Origin: Anabaenopsis elenkinii CCIBt3563 | GTDB lineage: Bacteria; Cyanobacteriota; Cyanobacteriia; Cyanobacteriales; Nostocaceae | DNA: 64,000 bases | Assembly (NCBI RefSeq): GCF_015245355.1 | Contig: NZ_CP063311.1 | Coordinates: 1,821,217 to 1,885,216 of the forward strand | Direction: 5' to 3' | Program-made: the position numbers and the translations under genes | The notes under the pieces: generated by a model | What the model was told of the DNA's origin: nothing | The model's input: the letters and a program-made list of their open reading frames with translations, nothing else | Database searches by the model: none | In this document: piece by piece, positions 26,449 through 36,599 of the stretch | Layout: each line of letters opens with the position of its first letter | Position numbering within the stretch: the first letter of the stretch is position 1

Positions 26449-27957
26449 TTACTTCTCCTGGGGTGCGCGTCCATAAAGTTGAGTCAGATTTTTCAGACGC
26501 TCTTTTAGTTCTCTGGTTAACAATGAGGACTGGTAACGCCAACCCCAGTTACCCTCAGCAGTACTGGGAAAGTTCATGCGCGCCTCACTTCCTAAACCTA
26601 AAATATCCTGCAAAGGAATAATTGCTTGATTAGCAATGGAACTCAAAGCTAGTCTAATTACATCCCAGTGGATCCCTTCGGGACTACTACAACCTAAATA
26701 AAGTAGTAAATTGCGCTTCTCCCAATCGTTAGCTTGATTAAACCAACCTACAGTTGTGTCATTATCGTGAGTACCCGTATAAACTATAGCATTGCGTGTA
26801 TAGTTAAAAGGTAAAAAGGGATTACCGGGATCAGAACCAAAAGCAAACTGCAAAACTTTCATCCCAGGAAATTCGTACTTGTCCCGTAATGCTTCTACCT
26901 CTGGGGTAATTACCCCCAAGTCTTCCGCTAACACTGGTAGTATACCCAGTTCCGTTTTAATCGCATCAAATAACTCTTCTCCTGGAGCTTTCAACCACTC
27001 CCCATTCATGGCTGTATCTTCTCCTTTTTCCACAGCCCAGTAAGCTTCAAAGCCTCGGAAATGGTCAATGCGAATTACATCTATATAATCGAGCATCGCT
27101 TCAAAGCGACCCACCCACCATTTAAAATTTTGCTTTTGTAATTCTTCCCAATTATAAACAGGATTACCCCATAATTGACCAGTTTCACTAAAGTAATCCG
27201 GTGGAACTCCCGCCATTAAAGCCGGTTCTCTGGTTTCTTCATCAAGACAAAATATCTCGGGGTGAGCCCAGACATCAGCACTATCTTGGGCTACATAAAT
27301 GGGAATATCACCGATAATGTAAATCCCGCTCATGTTGGCATAAGATTTGAGTTCAGACCACTGGCGGAAAAATTCAAATTGGACAAACTTATAATAGAGG
27401 ATTTGCGAGCTTAATTTTTCTTTGGCTTGGTGTATTGCTGCGGGTTCACGCTTGACAAGTTCCGCCTCCCAAGTATGCCAACTGGTATTATTATGAGTGT
27501 CTTTGAGCGCCATAAATAAGGCGTAATCATCTAACCAATAGGCTTTGCTGTCGCCAAAACCAGCAAATTCCTTTTGTTGTAAAGGTGTAGCCTTAACCTG
27601 AAAATTCGCAAAAGCTTTTTGCAGCAAAGCAGTCTTGAGAGACTTGACTCCCTCGTAGTCTACCTGAGAGTCATTAAATACTGGTAAATTAGCAAAGTCC
27701 TCTTCAGTTAGTAAACCTTGCTCTTGTAGCTGCTCTGGACTGATCAGCAGGGGGTTTCCCGCCATGGCTGAATATGCAGCATAAGGAGAATTACCGTATC
27801 CCGTTGGTCCTAAAGGTAAAACTTGCCAATATTGCTGGTAACTCTCTCTGAGAAAATCAATAAATTTATAGGCTTCTAAGCCTAAATCTCCAATACCAAA
27901 CCTGCTCGGGAAGGATGTAGGATGCAATAAAATACCACTGGATCTTGGAAAAGGCAT
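26449..27957 (-). CDS. malQ: 4-alpha-glucanotransferase (disproportionating enzyme)
   Basis: Transfers alpha-1,4-glucan segments in glycogen metabolism. The 502-aa GH77 enzyme has [22 protein letters not shown] at the start, the substrate block [16 protein letters not shown], catalytic-region strands [15 protein letters not shown] (nucleophile Asp) and [13 protein letters not shown] (acid Glu), and the terminal [13 protein letters not shown]. Length is normal. The frame extends to TTG 27978, but ATG 27957 is preferred. It is divergent from the following Nudix gene with only 44 bp between the start codons. Confidence 0.96.
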   Translation of the reverse strand: MPFPRSSGILLHPTSFPSRFGIGDLGLEAYKFIDFLRESYQQYWQVLPLGPTGYGNSPYAAYSAMAGNPLLISPEQLQEQGLLTEEDFANLPVFNDSQVDYEGVKSLKTALLQKAFANFQVKATPLQQKEFAGFGDSKAYWLDDYALFMALKDTHNNTSWHTWEAELVKREPAAIHQAKEKLSSQILYYKFVQFEFFRQWSELKSYANMSGIYIIGDIPIYVAQDSADVWAHPEIFCLDEETREPALMAGVPPDYFSETGQLWGNPVYNWEELQKQNFKWWVGRFEAMLDYIDVIRIDHFRGFEAYWAVEKGEDTAMNGEWLKAPGEELFDAIKTELGILPVLAEDLGVITPEVEALRDKYEFPGMKVLQFAFGSDPGNPFLPFNYTRNAIVYTGTHDNDTTVGWFNQANDWEKRNLLLYLGCSSPEGIHWDVIRLALSSIANQAIIPLQDILGLGSEARMNFPSTAEGNWGWRYQSSLLTRELKERLKNLTQLYGRAPQEK

Positions 27958-28001
27958 ATTTAATTGGAAATATAGCAAGAAGTTATTCCATCAAATTTAT
28001 C

Positions 28002-28439
28002 ATGACTTATAAGAACCCTGCACCGACGGTTGACATCATTATTGAATTGCTAGATCGTCCACATAGACCAATAGTATTAATTGAGCGCCATAATTCACCG
28101 TTTGGTTGGGCTATTCCCGGTGGTTTTGTTGATTATGGTGAACCTGTAGAGGTGGCGGCGCGACGGGAAGCTGAGGAAGAAACGGGTTTGAAAGTCGAGT
28201 TAATTACACAATTTTTGGTATATTCTGACCCTAGTCGCGATCGCCGTCAGCATACCATCAGCATTGTGTTTTTAGCAACGGCCACGGGGGAACCAATGGC
28301 AGGTGATGATGCCAAAAATATAGGCATTTTTGAGTCTTGGTGTGTACCGAGTAATTTATGTTTTGACCATGATCGCATTCTCCGGGATTATTGGCATTAT
28401 CGCCATTATGGGCTACGTCCCAACTTGGGTTTTGACTAA
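28002..28439 (+). CDS. Nudix hydrolase
   Basis: 145-aa Nudix protein. The box is complete: GFVDYGE, seven residues, then REAEEETGL (about 40-62). The preceding strand [19 protein letters not shown] and the downstream [17 protein letters not shown] resemble ADP-ribose pyrophosphatase-like members. The frame runs upstream into malQ's start, so ATG 28002 ([12 protein letters not shown]) is chosen. Divergent from malQ. The substrate is not determinable from sequence. Confidence 0.88.
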   Translation: MTYKNPAPTVDIIIELLDRPHRPIVLIERHNSPFGWAIPGGFVDYGEPVEVAARREAEEETGLKVELITQFLVYSDPSRDRRQHTISIVFLATATGEPMAGDDAKNIGIFESWCVPSNLCFDHDRILRDYWHYRHYGLRPNLGFD

Positions 28440-28515
28440 TTAACCACAGATTTACATAGATTGAAAGGAATAAATTATTACTCTATACTGTATTAATAGT
28501 ACTTGAGAGTACATT

Positions 28516-29640
28516 ATGAATGTTGAGGAATTGTTAGAGCAATATGCCGCAGGACAACGGCAATTTCAAAACGCCAATTTTAGCGGTGTAGACTTGAGAG
28601 GGGCACAGTTAAATGATATAGATTTACACAAAACAGATTTAAGTGGAGTAGATTTAAGTGAAGCTAAATTAAAAAAAGCTAATCTCTGGGAAGCAAATCT
28701 CTCTAGGGCTGCTTTAAAATCTACAAATTTGAGTCAAATTAGGGGCTATCGGCTTAATTTAAGTTGGGCTGACCTGACTGGTGTTGATTTAAGTTTTGCA
28801 AATTTGGAAGAGGCGAATCTTTCTGGCGCAAATTTCACCCAAGCTAACCTAATCCATACTAATCTGATGAAAGCATTATGGGAAAACTGCAATCTGCAGG
28901 AAGCCCAACTTCGGGGAGTCCGGTTAGACAAGTCTAATTTGTCAGGGGTGAATTTAGCTCAGGCGAATTTAGTTGGGGCTTCTCTAGAACAAGCAAACCT
29001 CAAGGGGGCTTGTTTACAAGGGGCAAATTTGGAAAGAGTCTGTCTCACAGATGCAAATTTAATGCTAGCAAATTTAGATGGTGCAAATTTGCAGGGAGCG
29101 ATTTTGACCGGAGCCAATATTTATGGTACTAGCTTTGAAAATGCTGACCTGACTGGTGCGATAATGCCAGATGGGGAAGTTTACCGACAGCCAAACACCT
29201 CCGAGGGAAAAATTGGCACAGGTCAAACATTATTAGACAACATGTTATCTATGAATCGCCAAGTAATTCGTACTGATAAAGCACCGGCTCCGGTGGGACC
29301 TTATAATCAAGCCATTGCCGCTAACGGTCAAATGATATTTGTGGCTGGACAAATTGCCATTGACCCGCGCCTGGGTGATGTCATCTACACAGATGATGTT
29401 AAAAAGCAAACAGAGCAGGTGATGGCTAATCTCGAAGCTATTCTAACAGCATCTGGTGCCACCTTTGAAAATGTGGTCAAAACTACCGTATTTTTGGCTG
29501 ATATGAATGATTTTGCTACAGTTAATGCCGTTTATGCTCAATATTTTCCTGAAGCAACTGCCCCAGCCCGTGCTTGTGTCCAGGTTTCTCGTCTACCAAA
29601 GAATGTTTTGGTAGAAATCGACTGTATTGCAGTTGTTTAA
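28516..29640 (+). CDS. Pentapeptide-repeat protein fused to RidA (YjgF/UK114) domain
   Basis: 374-aa continuous frame with two modules. Residues about 18-218 are pentapeptide repeats (A(N/D)LxG-type units such as ANLSGANFTQANL) that should form a right-handed quadrilateral beta-helix. Residues about 246-374 are a full-length RidA domain (RTDKAPAPVGPYNQAI, VAGQIAIDP, then RACVQVSRLPKNVLVEIDC with the conserved Arg and Glu), an enzyme that hydrolyses reactive enamine/imine intermediates. The linker PNTSEGKIGTGQTLLDN is about 20 residues. Met246 (29251) would give a normal 129-aa stand-alone RidA, but no Shine-Dalgarno precedes it. Either a real fusion or the product of a lost stop codon between neighbouring genes. 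Confidence 0.88.
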   Translation: MNVEELLEQYAAGQRQFQNANFSGVDLRGAQLNDIDLHKTDLSGVDLSEAKLKKANLWEANLSRAALKSTNLSQIRGYRLNLSWADLTGVDLSFANLEEANLSGANFTQANLIHTNLMKALWENCNLQEAQLRGVRLDKSNLSGVNLAQANLVGASLEQANLKGACLQGANLERVCLTDANLMLANLDGANLQGAILTGANIYGTSFENADLTGAIMPDGEVYRQPNTSEGKIGTGQTLLDNMLSMNRQVIRTDKAPAPVGPYNQAIAANGQMIFVAGQIAIDPRLGDVIYTDDVKKQTEQVMANLEAILTASGATFENVVKTTVFLADMNDFATVNAVYAQYFPEATAPARACVQVSRLPKNVLVEIDCIAVV

Positions 29641-29806
29641 CCTATTTTTACTACAGGAAAATACCAGGCGATCGCTTTTAGGATTGCCTAGGAACACCTG
29701 TAGAATTGTAACTAAAATCTAACAATAATTACTCCCAAATACCCCGAAAAAAAGCAGGTAATTTTCGGGTATTTTCCCCGCAAAAATCACCATTCTACCA
29801 GCAGTT

Positions 29807-30463
29807 TCAGCCAATTTTGCGATGACGTATGATCTGTTCTGAGCAATTATGTGCCTCCTGCTGCTTCTTACAGTGAGCAAAATGCTTGTCCATAATTGCC
29901 GGAACTTGTGTGGATGGAATACGACTATAACGGGTTTTGTCTGGCATCACTATATTAGGACCTGCTTTACATTTTTTCATACAGCCAGTACCTTTAATCA
30001 TCACTTGGTCTTGTAAACCACGATGATTTAAAGCAGCCTCCAAGGCTTGACAAACTGCTTTACCACCACGCTTCATGCAATCAGACTTGTGACACACTAA
30101 AATTGTGTCTTTATTTTTACCTGTTTGTACCTGAGTAGTTTCGATGGCTGGGGTTTCTTTGACTGAGGTAACCCTTGTAACTGTTTGTTGAGCAGAACGT
30201 GCTGCCATCACACGCTCTGCCTTTAATATAACTTTATCTTTTTTTATATCATGCTTTTTATAACCAGTAACTTGCAGCCAGGTACCCGGTGGTAACCGCA
30301 AGTCAAAAGCAGCCCGTAAATGTTTAGCCAATTTAACATAACATTCACCCTCAGTAGTACCTAATAACAAGCCTTTGAGGTTGTAGCCATCTTTAATGAC
30401 AAAATTTATGAATTTTCCTTCTAGGCGAAATTCTGACATTTCTCTACTGTAAGATGCACTCAT
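29807..30463 (-). CDS. Thioredoxin-like [2Fe-2S] ferredoxin-domain protein
   Basis: 218-aa protein. Residues 10-88 form a cyanobacterial N-terminal beta-rich region (EFRLEGKFINFVIKDGYNLKGLLL). Residues about 118-200 form a thioredoxin-like [2Fe-2S] ferredoxin domain with cysteines at 124, 129, 138, 161 and 165 (VCHKSDCMKRGGKAVC and GTGCMKKCKAGPN), the spacing of HoxE/NuoE-like and Shethna-type relatives. A Ser/Thr/Val linker joins the two. ATG 30463 is used; Met9 (30439) is an alternative. Function is electron transfer of unknown partner. A 56-bp gap separates it from the upstream 100-aa gene on the same strand. Confidence 0.78.
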   Translation of the reverse strand: MSASYSREMSEFRLEGKFINFVIKDGYNLKGLLLGTTEGECYVKLAKHLRAAFDLRLPPGTWLQVTGYKKHDIKKDKVILKAERVMAARSAQQTVTRVTSVKETPAIETTQVQTGKNKDTILVCHKSDCMKRGGKAVCQALEAALNHRGLQDQVMIKGTGCMKKCKAGPNIVMPDKTRYSRIPSTQVPAIMDKHFAHCKKQQEAHNCSEQIIRHRKIG

Positions 30464-30519
30464 TTTCCTTAACCTCTCCTTAACTAAATCAGCCTGAACA
30501 TCAGTTATATGTCAAAACT

Positions 30520-30822
30520 TCAGAAATTTCCGTAGCGACTTTTCCAGCAGTCTTCCAGACTCCAAATCAAATCTTGGCGAGACGCTCTGAACCGCTGCAT
30601 CACAGACGATAGTTGAACAATTGCTAAAGGGTTGTTAATTTCAACTCTCAATGGCTGGTTAGTCTCACACCAACAGGGAATATTTAGCTCCTGCAAGCGT
30701 TGATAGACTTGCCATCGGTCTACCCGGTCTACCTCTAGCTCTACAACCAAATTTTTCTCAATTTCAGAACTCCACGGTTTCAATAGACTAGCCCTCAACT
30801 TACGACCAATTGGTGCTTTCAA
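30520..30822 (-). CDS. Conserved cyanobacterial protein, about 100 aa
   Basis: About 100 residues, soluble, with LKPWSSEIEKNLVVELEVDRVDRWQVYQRLQELNIPC in the first half and an aromatic C-terminus. I recognise it only as a conserved cyanobacterial protein without known role. The start is uncertain: the first usable NTG is TTG 30822, while a clear GGAGG on the minus strand (30858-30854) lies 30 nt further out, next to an in-frame ATT at 30852. It is followed on the same strand by the [2Fe-2S] protein gene. Confidence 0.65.
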   Translation of the reverse strand: MKAPIGRKLRASLLKPWSSEIEKNLVVELEVDRVDRWQVYQRLQELNIPCWCETNQPLRVEINNPLAIVQLSSVMQRFRASRQDLIWSLEDCWKSRYGNF

Positions 30823-31351
30823 ACCCCGAATGGCAAACTTTTGGCGAGTAATGCCTCCTTACACCAGCATACATTAAATGCTATAATTTCTCAATTGAAT
30901 TCAAAAAAATCTCAAAACCTGATGATAATTTCCGGTTATGAATGGGGAATTCCGTAATGGGGGAATAGCCCATAGGAAAATGAGTTAACAAGACATCATC
31001 TAGGAAATCATCCTTAATCTCCAGGGAAAATCAAGTTTGATCCCCTCCCCTGGTAAGCAGGGGTATTTAGCGGGAAAAAAGATAAAAAATATCTCTGTTA
31101 CCCATGGATAAAATGAAAGTGGAAGGGGATAGAGTTTAGTGATTTTTGATATTCAGTAATTTCTATATATTACCGTTACTCATAACTCGCCTGATACCCA
31201 CGGGATAATCATGCTAATAAGTAAAAATCCCAATATAGCGGAGATAAAAATATAATTTTTTTGTGAATATGTCGGGTTAATTTATTGATAAAATGTTAAT
31301 ATGTAAAAGATAAGCAGTTAAAAATCATAACTGTGAAAAGCGAGGAGAACA
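30823..31351. other. Intergenic region upstream of dps
   Basis: 529 bp between divergent genes. No further gene is supported. It is AT-rich near dps (31250-31340), where the dps promoter is expected. The upstream GGAGG belonging to the 100-aa gene lies at its left edge. Confidence 0.5.
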
Positions 31352-31906
31352 ATGTCTAATACACAAACTTTGTTACAAGACTTTGGTCAAGTTTATGACA
31401 ATCCCGTACTGCTAGATCGGAGTATCACTGCTCCGGTGACAGAAGGTTTTAATATTGTCCTGGCTAGCTTCCAAGCACTGTATTTGCAATACCAAAAGCA
31501 TCATTTTGTAGTAGAAGGTTCAGAGTTTTACTCACTGCATGAGTTCTTTAGCGATAGCTACGAACAAGTACAAGATCATGTGCATGAAATTGGCGAGCGC
31601 TTAAACGGACTGGGTGGTGTACCTGCGGCTAGTTTTAGTAAGTTAGCAGAGCTAACCTGTTTCCAGCCAGAAGCCGATGGTGTATATTCTTGCCGCCAAA
31701 TGATCGAAAATGATTTAGCAGCAGAACAAGCCATCATTAATGTTATTCGTCGTCAAGCTTCTCAAGCAGAGAGTTTGGGTGACCGTGGTACGCGCTATCT
31801 CTATGAGCAAATTCTGTTAAAAACTGAGGAAAGAGCTTACCATTTAGCTCATTTTCTGGCTAAAGATAGCTTAACTTTAGGATTTGTCCAAACTGCTGAG
31901 AATTAG
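31352..31906 (+). CDS. dps: Dps-family ferritin-like protein
   Basis: Iron-storing, DNA-protecting dodecamer subunit that oxidises Fe2+ with peroxide or O2. The 184-aa product has the family helix pattern [17 protein letters not shown] then [14 protein letters not shown]. Aligned with E. coli Dps, His51, His63 and Glu82 are kept, but Asp67 is Ser67 and Asp78 is His78. I recall a His-type ferroxidase centre described for Thermosynechococcus DpsA and Nostoc punctiforme NpDps4, and this fits that group. AGGAG (31343-31347) precedes ATG 31352. A very strong terminator follows, so it is probably monocistronic. Confidence 0.9.
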   Translation: MSNTQTLLQDFGQVYDNPVLLDRSITAPVTEGFNIVLASFQALYLQYQKHHFVVEGSEFYSLHEFFSDSYEQVQDHVHEIGERLNGLGGVPAASFSKLAELTCFQPEADGVYSCRQMIENDLAAEQAIINVIRRQASQAESLGDRGTRYLYEQILLKTEERAYHLAHFLAKDSLTLGFVQTAEN

Positions 31907-31981
31907 TACTGTGATAATTTCATTGTGGTCAAGCCTGCTCTCAGATAAGAGTTGACAGACTTAACCATTAAAAGCATAGAC

Positions 31982-32027
31982 AAAAAGCAGGTGTTTCAAC
32001 TCCCAAGGTTTGAAACACCTGCTTTTT
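31982..32027 (+). terminator. Strong intrinsic terminator of dps
   Basis: Perfect 18-bp inverted repeat (AAAAAGCAGGTGTTTCAA and its complement) with a 10-nt loop, ending in a T-run. 75 bp after the dps stop. Confidence 0.9.
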
Positions 32028-32116
32028 CGATGTATGGAAAAGCTAGTTAGAAGATAAACTGATGAAAATTTGAGGAGCTATGAAAAATCCTCGGGTAATA
32101 TGATTCCCTACTACAC

Positions 32117-32161
32117 AAGCCCAGTTTACCAGACTTTATGGATGGGTAATCTGGGTTTTCT
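32117..32161 (+). terminator. Second terminator-like hairpin upstream of carB
   Basis: Stem CCCAG (32120-32124) / CTGGG (32151-32155) continued by TTACC / GGTAA inside, then TTTTCTTT. Either a back-up for dps or an attenuator in a long carB leader. Confidence 0.5.
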
Positions 32162-32579
32162 TTCCTAGATGTAATTTCCAATCACTTAAATTAGAGTTAT
32201 CAGATATCCTCTAAAAATTATGATTTGCAGTTATTGAGTAGAGTTACTAATAGGAGAATTAATATTGTTAGTAATTTATCCTATTAATATAGATGAATAA
32301 ATGGTTGGATGGTAGGAGAAATAATGAAACCTCTTGAGTAATCGGAGATTCTGTAATTATCCATACTTCAGCAATATACTATAGCCACAGAACACATAAT
32401 CATCTTGTATAAGGTAGCTATAGCAGTTTCCTTGATACAATGGCCCGCGGATGAGGTAAGCGAACTTTCACCCCCGCTGCAATATCTAACATGGAAAACT
32501 TAATAATAAATAATCTGACCAAGGCAAAAGACCCTTAAAATAATCAGGATTTGTATTTTCTTACTCCAAAGCAACAACT

Positions 32580-35500
32580 ATGCCCCGTCGTCAAGACCTC
32601 CGCAAAATACTACTATTAGGCTCTGGTCCTATCGTCATCGGTCAAGCCTGCGAATTTGATTACTCTGGTACTCAAGCTTGTAAAGCACTGCGAGAAGAAG
32701 GCTATGAAGTGGTGTTAGTTAATTCTAACCCGGCAACAATTATGACCGATCCAGAAACAGCGGATCGCACCTATATTGAGCCACTAACACCGGATATAGT
32801 CGAAAAGGTGATCGCTAAAGAACGCCCTGATGCCCTTCTACCGACCATGGGAGGACAAACAGCGCTCAATATTGCCGTAGCCCTGGCGAAAAATGGAGCC
32901 TTAGATAAGTATAAAGTTGAACTAATCGGCGCTAAATTACCAGCCATCGAGAAAGCGGAAGACCGCAAACTATTTAATGAAGCCATGGCCAAAATAGGAG
33001 TGGCTGTGTGTCCTAGTGGAACAGCTTCGTCTTTAGCAGAAGCCAAAGAAATCGCCGATCGCATTGGCAGTTACCCCCTAATCATTCGTCCTGCCTTTAC
33101 AATGGGGGGGACTGGTGGCGGTATTGCTTACAATCAAGAAGAATTTGAAGAAATGGCACAGGTAGGTATAGATGCTAGTCCCGTGTCACAAATTCTTATC
33201 GACCAGTCCCTACTGGGTTGGAAAGAATACGAGTTGGAAGTAATGCGCGATTTAGCAGATAATGTAGTGATTATCTGTTCCATCGAAAACCTGGATCCTA
33301 TGGGGATCCACACCGGCGACTCGATTACTGTTGCTCCCGCCCAAACCTTGACTGATAAGGAGTATCAGCGCCTGCGGGATATGGCAATTAAGATCATCCG
33401 CGAGATTGGTGTAGAAACTGGCGGTTCTAATATCCAATTTGCTGTTAATCCAGTGAATGGTGATGTGGTGGTGATTGAAATGAATCCCCGTGTTTCCCGT
33501 AGTTCCGCCTTAGCTTCCAAGGCTACGGGTTTCCCCATTGCCAAAATTGCAGCCAAGCTCGCTGTAGGCTACAGTCTGGATGAAATCAAAAACGATATCA
33601 CCAAGCAAACCCCCGCATCTTTTGAGCCAACTATTGACTATGTAGTTACCAAAATTCCCCGCTTCGCTTTTGAAAAGTTTCCCGGTTCTGACTCTGTACT
33701 CACAACTCAAATGAAGTCGGTGGGGGAAGCTATGGCTATTGGGCGGACATTTAATGAATCTTTCCAAAAGGCTTTCCGTTCTTTGGAAACTGGTCGCGCT
33801 GGTTGGGGTTGCGACCAATCAGAAAAGTTACCCAGTGGTGAACAAATTCGCGCTCAATTGCGAACACCTCATCCCGATCGCATTTTTGCGGTACGTCATG
33901 CTTTACAGTTGGGTTTAAGTACGGAGGAAATCTACGAACTTACGGCTATTGATCCGTGGTTCTTGGATAAAATGCAGCAACTGCTGGAGGTGGAAAAGTT
34001 CCTGAAGCGGACACCTTTACAACAGTTGACAAAGGAACATTTATATGATACAAAACGCCATGGTTTTAGTGATCGCCAGATTGCCTTTGCTACTAAAACC
34101 AGTGAGGATGAAGTCCGCAATTACCGGAAACAATTGGGAGTAATTCCAGTTTATAAAACTGTGGATACCTGTGCGGCTGAGTTTGAAGCTTTTACTCCTT
34201 ACTATTATTCCACCTACGAATCAGAAACAGAAGTTTTACCCACAACTAAGCCGAAAGTGATGATTTTGGGTGGTGGTCCTAACCGTATTGGCCAGGGAAT
34301 TGAGTTTGACTATTGTTGTTGTCACGCAGCCTATGCTTTGAAGAAAGCCGGATTTGAAACAATTATGGTTAATTCTAATCCTGAGACTGTTTCTACAGAT
34401 TATGACACCAGCGATCGCCTCTATTTTGAGCCGTTGACCAAAGAAGATGTGATCAACATTATTGAAGCAGAAAAGCCGGTAGGTATAATTATACAGTTTG
34501 GTGGACAAACACCCCTGAAATTGGCAGTTCCCTTACAAGAATTTCTCAACCAGAACAGCGCTCTGTCTACCAAAATTTGGGGAACATCCCCAGATTCTAT
34601 TGACATAGCCGAAGATCGAGAACGGTTTGAGAAGATTCTCAATCAGTTGAATATTGCTCAACCCCCCAATGGTATCGCTCGCAGTTACGAAGACGCGCTG
34701 ATTGTCGCTAAACGCATCGGTTATCCAGTGGTGGTGCGCCCTAGTTATGTCTTGGGAGGGCGGGCCATGGAAATCGTCTATTCTGACACGGAATTAGAGC
34801 GCTACATGACCTTTGCGGTGCAGGTGGAGCCAGATCATCCCATTTTAATTGATAAGTTTCTAGAAAATGCCATTGAGGTGGATGTGGATGCGATCGCCGA
34901 CCACACCGGGAAGGTGGTGATCGGTGGAATTATGGAACACATTGAGCAGGCGGGTATTCACTCAGGAGATTCCGCTTGCTCGTTACCCTCTATTTCCCTA
35001 TCGCCAGCAGTTCTACAACAAATCCGCACTTGGACTGTGCAATTAGCTCAAGCATTATCGGTGGTGGGATTAATGAATATTCAGTTTGCTGTTGTGGGCG
35101 CTCAAGGGTATTCTCCCCAAGTTTATATTCTGGAAGCTAACCCCCGCGCCTCGCGGACGGTACCATTTGTATCTAAAGCTACGGGTGTACCTTTAGCAAA
35201 ATTGGCATCCTTAATTATGTCAGGAAAAACTTTGGCAGAACTCAACTTAACTCAGGAGGTGATTCCATCTCACATCGCTGTCAAGGAAGCAGTATTACCC
35301 TTTAACAAGTTTCCGGGAACTGACACTATATTAGGCCCAGAAATGCGCTCCACCGGGGAGGTAATGGGGATTGACAGCGACTTTGGCCGGGCGTTTGCTA
35401 AAGCAGAATTAGCTGCTGGGGAATTTCTACCCCTTCAGGGTACTGTATTTGTCTCCATGAGCGATCGCGATAAATCTGACGCAGCAAATGTGGTGAAGGA

Positions 35501-35855
35501 ACTGATGCAATTGGGCTTTAAGGTCATGGCTACATTAGGTACACGCCGTGTCCTCCAGGAACACGGGTTAGATGTTGAGTTAGTGCTGAAACTCCATGAA
35601 GGTCGTCCCCACGTCCTGGATGCAATTAAAAATCAGAAAATTCAATTGATTATTAACACACCTTCCGGGGAAGAGGCTCAAACTGATGCTCGGTTGATCC
35701 GACGTACAGCCTTAGGCTACAAAATCCCCATTGTGACTACTATTGCTGGGGCTAGAGCTACTGTGGCCGCCATTCGTTCACTGCAAAATACTACTTTAGA
35801 TGTCAGGGTGATCCAAGATTACGGCAAGGAGAGTGAACTAGGGACTAATACCTGA
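32580..35855 (+). CDS. carB: Carbamoyl-phosphate synthase large subunit
   Basis: Makes carbamoyl phosphate from bicarbonate, ammonia and two ATP, for arginine and pyrimidines. The 1091-aa product begins [22 protein letters not shown] and has two homologous ATP-grasp halves: TMGGTGGG with EYELEVMRD and [18 protein letters not shown] in the first, and [33 protein letters not shown] and [18 protein letters not shown] in the second. An MGS-like allosteric domain ends it (about residues 950-1080). Full length for the family. carA is not in the window. The long upstream region may carry regulation. A good terminator follows. Confidence 0.97.
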   Translation: MPRRQDLRKILLLGSGPIVIGQACEFDYSGTQACKALREEGYEVVLVNSNPATIMTDPETADRTYIEPLTPDIVEKVIAKERPDALLPTMGGQTALNIAVALAKNGALDKYKVELIGAKLPAIEKAEDRKLFNEAMAKIGVAVCPSGTASSLAEAKEIADRIGSYPLIIRPAFTMGGTGGGIAYNQEEFEEMAQVGIDASPVSQILIDQSLLGWKEYELEVMRDLADNVVIICSIENLDPMGIHTGDSITVAPAQTLTDKEYQRLRDMAIKIIREIGVETGGSNIQFAVNPVNGDVVVIEMNPRVSRSSALASKATGFPIAKIAAKLAVGYSLDEIKNDITKQTPASFEPTIDYVVTKIPRFAFEKFPGSDSVLTTQMKSVGEAMAIGRTFNESFQKAFRSLETGRAGWGCDQSEKLPSGEQIRAQLRTPHPDRIFAVRHALQLGLSTEEIYELTAIDPWFLDKMQQLLEVEKFLKRTPLQQLTKEHLYDTKRHGFSDRQIAFATKTSEDEVRNYRKQLGVIPVYKTVDTCAAEFEAFTPYYYSTYESETEVLPTTKPKVMILGGGPNRIGQGIEFDYCCCHAAYALKKAGFETIMVNSNPETVSTDYDTSDRLYFEPLTKEDVINIIEAEKPVGIIIQFGGQTPLKLAVPLQEFLNQNSALSTKIWGTSPDSIDIAEDRERFEKILNQLNIAQPPNGIARSYEDALIVAKRIGYPVVVRPSYVLGGRAMEIVYSDTELERYMTFAVQVEPDHPILIDKFLENAIEVDVDAIADHTGKVVIGGIMEHIEQAGIHSGDSACSLPSISLSPAVLQQIRTWTVQLAQALSVVGLMNIQFAVVGAQGYSPQVYILEANPRASRTVPFVSKATGVPLAKLASLIMSGKTLAELNLTQEVIPSHIAVKEAVLPFNKFPGTDTILGPEMRSTGEVMGIDSDFGRAFAKAELAAGEFLPLQGTVFVSMSDRDKSDAANVVKELMQLGFKVMATLGTRRVLQEHGLDVELVLKLHEGRPHVLDAIKNQKIQLIINTPSGEEAQTDARLIRRTALGYKIPIVTTIAGARATVAAIRSLQNTTLDVRVIQDYGKESELGTNT

Positions 35856-35877
35856 GCAAATTTCGGCTGATATGAAC

Positions 35878-35912
35878 AAAGTGGTCAGGCAAAGTTGGCC
35901 ACTTTGCTTTTT
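35878..35912 (+). terminator. Intrinsic terminator of carB
   Basis: Stem AAAGTGGTCA (35878-35887) / TGGCCACTTT (35896-35905), one mismatch-like G-U pair, followed by GC and seven T. 22 bp after the carB stop. Confidence 0.85.
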
Positions 35913-36599
35913 TAGTTAATCTGCATATGACTGTCGCTACGCTATCAAAACTACTTGCCAGAAAAATTAAGCAATTATTATAGAACCATAATTATTGTTT
36001 CTATTGAGATATATTAAGAAATATGAGGGAATATCATTAATATTTCATCGTCAGATACGCCCTAATAGGCTCTGGTCGGAGCTATGCTGCGGGTTGGTGT
36101 CATTGTTAATGAAGACGATACCAACCTGATCCAAGTCTATAAATTGTGGGTCTGGCAACAGGGCTAGATTTAAAAGGGAGGAAAAAGCCAAAATACAAGA
36201 CTTATGATCATTAAACCTATTGATTTCTCCAATTATCTCCACCGCTAGTACTTTTAACTATTGCTACAGATAATGATATCCATTAGTAAATGCCACGGAA
36301 ATTAGGGGCTACAGGTCTTGGCATCTTCTATCATAAATGTTACAGTTTTTAATATAGATACAAGAATCTTTGCTCTATTAAATTTGATCTAACTTAAGAC
36401 AGATGTAAAAAATGAGACATAAATATATATTCCAGCAGCCAAGTCCTAAGCCGGGAAAGCAGCCGATAATCACATCGGAATGTATAAAGTATTAACCCGA
36501 GCAATAGTAATGATTCCCACTGGGTTATATCCCATAGCAACAAAGATCAGTTAGTTAACCTACAGTCAAATCCATTATTAATTACCAAAGAGTAGCGCC
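35913..36599. other. Intergenic region upstream of the sigma factor gene
   Basis: 687 bp. No gene is supported. A short in-frame run on the plus strand (about 36075-36170) translates to a protein-like RVGVIVNEDDTNLIQ stretch without start, which could be a gene scar. The long upstream space is in keeping with a regulated group 2 sigma gene. Confidence 0.4.

Larger units (their letters stand above)
31907..32579. other. Region between dps and carB
   Basis: 673 bp. It holds the dps terminator (31982-32027), a second hairpin (32117-32161), and between them a seven-codon frame MKNPRVI (32080-32103) behind a GAGGAG. A 15-nt stretch shared with the cphB upstream region is at 32509-32523. No full-size gene is supported. 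Confidence 0.5.

Noticed and set aside
26120..26542. A minus-strand frame across the ends of the RodZ-like gene and malQ
   Set aside because: Overlaps both supported genes in other frames and has no family features.
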